Source of the DNA: Smittia aterrima
Lineage: Eukaryota > Arthropoda > Insecta > Diptera > Chironomidae
NCBI GenBank assembly: GCA_033063855.1
Contig: CP093830.1
Coordinates: forward strand, 19,344,854 to 19,408,853
Reading direction: 5' to 3'
DNA: 64,000 bases
Positions 59,201 to 64,000 of this stretch are shown here, piece by piece (position 1 is the first letter of the stretch; each line of letters begins with the position of its first letter). Under the pieces are notes generated by a model that did no database searches, was not told the DNA's origin, and was given only the letters and a program-made list of their open reading frames with translations. The position numbers and the translations under genes are program-made.

Positions 59201-62200
59201 GCTTTGATTCCCTGATAGCTCACTAGGCGTTCGAAGTAATTGCTTTTAATATAAATTGTGGGTCATAAAGGAAACTTAAGGAGATTAATTTATTGGATGA
59301 GAAGGAAGAAGGAGCATGAAGCTGTCAAACGGAATGTTTTTCCTTCGTTTTGAAGGTTCTGATGGATGATTTGGCAGTTGATTGAGGTGTTTAAAACAAA
59401 ATGAATCGACCGATGTCGAGATGAAACTTTTTCTTATCATCCATTCCACTCTTCTGCTAACAAAGTTAACTCTTGAGTGCTTGCTCGAATTACTCAACAA
59501 ACATTGAAGTTTTATGATGCAAAAGCTCTAATTGCGTGGAAACTTTACATGCGGGAAATTTGCAAGTTTGAGGATGAAAATTCAATCAATAGACTCGAAG
59601 CGAACAAACATCTTTTCTGTTTGCTAATGGAAATGTAAAATTATAATTTTTGAAATTGCGATCTCGCCAGATTTTCGTCTGAGTCTGACTGCGGATGGCT
59701 CTTGTAGGAGAAGAAAATGATAATTTTCTGAAAATTTTCCTTAACGACTCGACACACTCGAAGGCGAGAGAAGAGAACAGCAGCAGGCAGGCAGGCAAAC
59801 CAAGCATAATTCACGTTTCAATTCAATTATTTACGCATTTTTATGCAAATAATACATTTAGCATGATGTCAACGAATGATAAGCACTCGTTATGAGAAAT
59901 AAGTGGAGTGTCTCGTAGCACAATTTCAAATTGAATTATTTGCTTGAATTTTTCTTCTTCCTCTCTCCCGCTCGCTTCTTCTTCTCTCTCTCCTCCGCTT
60001 CATCATAAATAAAATGATTATTTCTCTACGATATCAAATAACTTCTTGAAAGCCCTCGGGATACATTTTCATTCAGCTGTAACACATTATATTTTATGCA
60101 CATATAATTCTTTTCCCTCCTTTGTATATGTGCTGATATGCTCCGCTATATGATTCAATTTGCAGAGCAGAAAGGATTTTCCCTCAAAGCACACGATATC
60201 TCTCGTTCATTCGTTTGTCTATTCTGCTGATGCTACTGAAGAGTGAACTTTATTTTTGCATCACGAGATGGAAGATAATTTCATAGATTTCAACATTAAT
60301 ACAAGTCGCAATAAATACATTTCAATATTCTTCTTCGACTGCTTATCTCCCGATGTCGATAAAATAGTTTTCACATTTTGTTTGATGCAAGACGAAAGGT
60401 AAATAAATGGAAGTGACTTGATACGTGCTTGAGAAGCAGTAGATCTGCATAGAGAACTTTCAGGGATGTTGATCGACGATGATATTTATTTATTTGACAT
60501 TGAGGTCATACGCTATCAAATGTACGAGACAATCACTTCGTCAATTCTTATTCCTGGGGAAAATATTTTTTAATAGAGCGAGTTGAGGGGAGAGAAAGGG
60601 TTGAATCCCTTGGGGATAAATTTTTATGAGAATGTTCTTGAGGTGCGCTTGGATAAATGTCAACGATAAAGATTTTCGAAACGAGAAAAATCTTTTTTCT
60701 CTTCGCTTCTGTTTTTCTTCATGAAGTTTTAAGTTCTTTGCATTTTTGATCCAAGCTAATGCAAATGTCAAGTAACAAGCAAAAGTATTATCAGAGAAAT
60801 CCAATAAAATGTCAATTAAATTGAAATGTTAATCCAATTTCGTTTCGACACGAAGCATCAAGATTTACAAAGTTAAGTTATCAACAAAATTGATTCTTGA
60901 CGCAATTTCCTAATGCGAGCAAAGGAGTAAAATACTTGCACGAAGAGAATAAAATTGAATATAAAGATTGGGGATGCTGAAATAAAGATAATAAAGGCGA
61001 AAGCATCTTCTCTCGCTCGCTGGCAACCTTTCAGGTACCTCCAAAGTACTTAGCCTGGCAGAAAGGGCTGCTGATACTCCACCGGAGCAGAATAATGAAT
61101 CGAATGAGTCACGCACTTCATTTTACGTCTCCTAATAAAAGAAAATTATATACCGACGCTCCTCGGCATATGTACTACAACTCAACTTGTGCGCCTATGT
61201 AAATTGTAAATGAATGACGCTGTTAAGCGTCTCTCGTCTTCTGGAGATGATTGCGAGGCGTGTTCCGATGAATTTCAAATTTAATTCGAGTTGGCTGTGA
61301 CATCAAGTTTAATCCCGGCTTAGCACGAGGATCAGCGAAAGTGGCCGGAAGTTATTTACAACTGTAAAAATTACGGAAATCATCCCGAAATAATCTCCGT
61401 CAATGCTGATTTTGTAAAACGCTCGTCGGTCCCTTCGTCATTAAAAAATCTTATTGCCCTGAAGAAACAGCTTGAGTTTAAAATTTTGACTTACTCAGCT
61501 TCTCCCCGAGAAGAGAATGTAATAATAAAATGTTGGCAGTTTTATTATCTTTTGACAAACACATAGCAATTCAAAAGATAATTGCTGGTGCTGAGAGGAG
61601 AGCAAGAGGCAGGGCAGAGCTTGGCCGGGGTGCAGAGAAAAAGAGCAGAGTATGCAAAGGACACTTAATAATTTTATTATGATTCTTCATTCTTTATTAA
61701 ATCCGCATTAAGCATTATTCCATGATTATCTTCCCCGGAAAAGCGTAATTTACTCCTTAAAGAGTGTGCCGTGCTTAAAGAGATTTCTCATCAGCGAGCA
61801 ACGAGAAGACGAAGACGAAAAACGGAAGAAAAATCCGCCTTGATTCGTTTCGACTCGAAAGTATTTCTTCATTTGTTTAATGTGGATGTTAATTAAGGAA
61901 AAAACTTTTTTTTGCTCAACTTCAACTGTTTCTCTCTCTCCTTATTTCTCAGTTGAAGTTGATTATAAAATAAGCAAAAGATATTACTTATGTAATTAAA
62001 TGTTGTGTTTACTGATGTTTTTAGAAATTGAAAAAGTTTTGTGAACGGAGGGTTTAGACTTAGTTTTGCCATCGTTGTCCGCAGTCGACGAGAGATTAGA
62101 AGGAAAAACAAATGAAACATTTTGCAAAGATCTTGTTATTTACAAAACTTTATTCGAGGGTTTTGTTTTGCGAAATATTTTGTTGACGTTTAGTGGAGTT

Positions 62201-64000
62201 TTCCTGATCATTGGGGTCATTACAACTTATCAGAGTGGAAAAGTTTTCGTCTTCTGAGTCGTTTAAAGTCAGACGAATCCTTCAAATAATGGAAATTGGA
62301 TGGAGAAAGTTCTCATCAATCTAACGCTTCCCATCTCTGCCTTCGAGTGCTATACTAAGAATAACAAAAATATTTCCTCGCTTACTTAAATACCTGAACT
62401 TCTTCTTCCTTCAAGCTCAGGCAATTCTTGAGAGAAACAACGTTCCAAGGACTTTTTCTTCGTTTTTGCTTTACCGTCAACTCAAACGCCTGAACTGTTT
62501 CTTGTTCGACGTTAAATTCCACTCAGTCTATTCGCTATTCCCCATTAAAACTAATGGAAGAGTGAAAGCGTTCTCTTTATTAACTTGAATGAACTTAAAT
62601 CTGTATTTCCTGTTCACATTTAATATTTCAGCAGCATTAAGTGGGGGAAATGAGATAAATAATTAAATATTAATGATTGCCTGCATTTCACAATTCTTTT
62701 CTCACAAAATTACGTGGCATCGTGTCGACAAAACGAATTTGGTTCGAATAAAGTTTAAGCAATTGTTTCCTATTATGCTCTCAACTGACTCCCAGGAATT
62801 TGTGATTCAATTTGTCTTTTCCGGTACTCACATAACGAATGACATGCTCGATTTAATTAAGTTTATTTAAGCTCTCACGATAAAGACGTTTGAGTCTGTA
62901 AAAATATTTTCGGTTATCTCGGAAGAGTTTCGAGTTTCCGCCTGAGTGCTATCGAATCTTGTGCAATAATAATTTGAGATTTGATTCAGAGAATGCAAGC
63001 AGAAAGTAAATTTTTACGATTGTGTAAGTCAGCAAACTGCAAACTGCTTTACAGGGCAATATAAAAGATGAAATAACAAAAAAGGGAAAGAGAATGCGAA
63101 CATCGAGAGTTTAATGGTATTTATTATAATCTCTTGCCCTTGACATGCGGGTTAGAAATTCGTTTTGAAGTCATCACAGCGAGAGATGAAAAATTATTTC
63201 AATTTTGTTTTCAATGTGTGCGCTCGTCGTCGTTTGGCGATTAGGTTCAGTTCGAGGGAGAATAAAAGTCTGTTGAGCTATGTGGCTCACACAAAAGAAG
63301 ACTTTCGTGAACATGAATGAATCAGACGTTGATGCTGGAAGTGAAAGACGTCTTCTTCATGACGATGACGGCACGTTCGTATGCATCACAGACAGTCAGT
63401 CATTCCGTCTTCTACATTCAACATGGAAATCAATTTCAATTTCGCCATCCACACTGTTTTAATTGTTAATTGACCTTAAATGTCCCCCCAATTTCGTTTA
63501 ATAAAATAAAGTGGAATTTTATACTTAACCCTACTTCGGCTTATTATTCAATTTCATCTAATGACACTCCCCGCTCCGTCTCGCTCGTCATCATCAACGC
63601 GATGTTGACTTCCTTTCTATCATCTCTGCTGTAGTTTCGGGTTTTTGCTGATTGACAATCCTCTTCGATAAGCACTTGGGCAGCAGGGGTTTGTGTGAAA
63701 TCTCTCCTGCGGCACTAGTACTTAGAAAAGAATGCTTGCCTTTCAAGTCCTCGTTCGCCTTTCTCTCGTTGCCATAATTTGCAACGATTTGTCACAAGCC
63801 TTCAATAAATATCCGACTTAGCGAACGATGTGCCTTAGACGGATGGATCGAGAGAGGCATTAAGCAGAATCTCAACCATAATCTCGTGCATAAATTATCT
63901 CCGTCGGATGAGCGAAGAAAAACGCACAAATCATCACTTTAAGAAGATCTTTCACTGAGTTCAGTCTCGAGGAAATCACACCACAAGTTCTTATTACACT
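56300..64000. other. Non-coding region, no recognisable gene
   Basis: About 7.7 kb with GA/CT tracts (58898-58914, 59958-59995) and no recognised exon, RNA gene or transposon end. The best short frame starts at the ATG near 63313 (NESDVDAGSERRLLHDDDG, about 50 codons) below a TCAGT-type initiator-like motif near 63249. It has no homologue that I recognise and is not called. Confidence 0.5.

Noticed and set aside
61893..62257. Membrane-like frame LRNILLTFSGVFLIIGVITT and the opposite-strand frame
   Set aside because: It needs a TTG start and lacks any neighbouring exon; likely chance in AT-rich DNA.
63313..63462. Short frame NESDVDAGSERRLLHDDDG with an initiator-like TCAGT upstream
   Set aside because: Only about 50 codons, no family match, no splice evidence.
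1..64000. CRISPR arrays, bacterial operons, riboswitches
   Set aside because: Eukaryotic gene structure throughout; repeats lack regular spacers.

Overview
The window is AT-rich nuclear DNA from an insect. Short introns (about 47-60 bp), GT..AG splice sites and insect-only chemoreceptor families support this. The compact introns suggest a small-genome dipteran, possibly a nematoceran such as a midge, but the species is inferred and not proven.

Layout. 1-7.4 kb is mostly non-coding, with one doubtful terminal exon at the left edge. 7.6-8.5 kb holds an unidentified gene broken by a 351-bp AT-rich foldback element. 8.8-37.5 kb is a chemoreceptor cluster: one intact gustatory receptor (8.8-10.1 kb, +) and eight odorant-receptor loci of one lineage. 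Six of the eight are intact (five on the minus strand, one on the plus strand), one has a 4-bp frameshift and one carries a 1.43-kb transposon in exon 2. Between them lie OR fragments, truncated GR 3' ends, a cytochrome P450 relic, MITEs, a long hairpin and repeated flanks. A secreted leucine-rich-repeat/coiled-coil gene sits inside the cluster (32.4-33.4 kb, -). 42.6-48.3 kb holds two tandem, near-identical divergent ionotropic receptors (+), the first enlarged by an element with a minisatellite in its intron. 37.5-42.3 and 48.6-64 kb show no recognisable exons, apart from a 1.78-kb transposon-like block at 54.5-56.3 kb that contains a mariner-like fragment.

The OR genes share one structure: coding exons of 110 or 107, 207, 778 and 51 nt. 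The two plus-strand genes have an extra intron in exon 2. This regularity lets broken copies be dated against intact ones. All three receptor classes (GR, OR, IR) occur within 40 kb, so the region looks like a lineage-specific chemosensory expansion undergoing gene birth and death, driven by tandem duplication and by short non-autonomous transposons with 8-10 bp target duplications. All exon joins were made by eye from splice signals and paralogue alignment; there is no transcript evidence.
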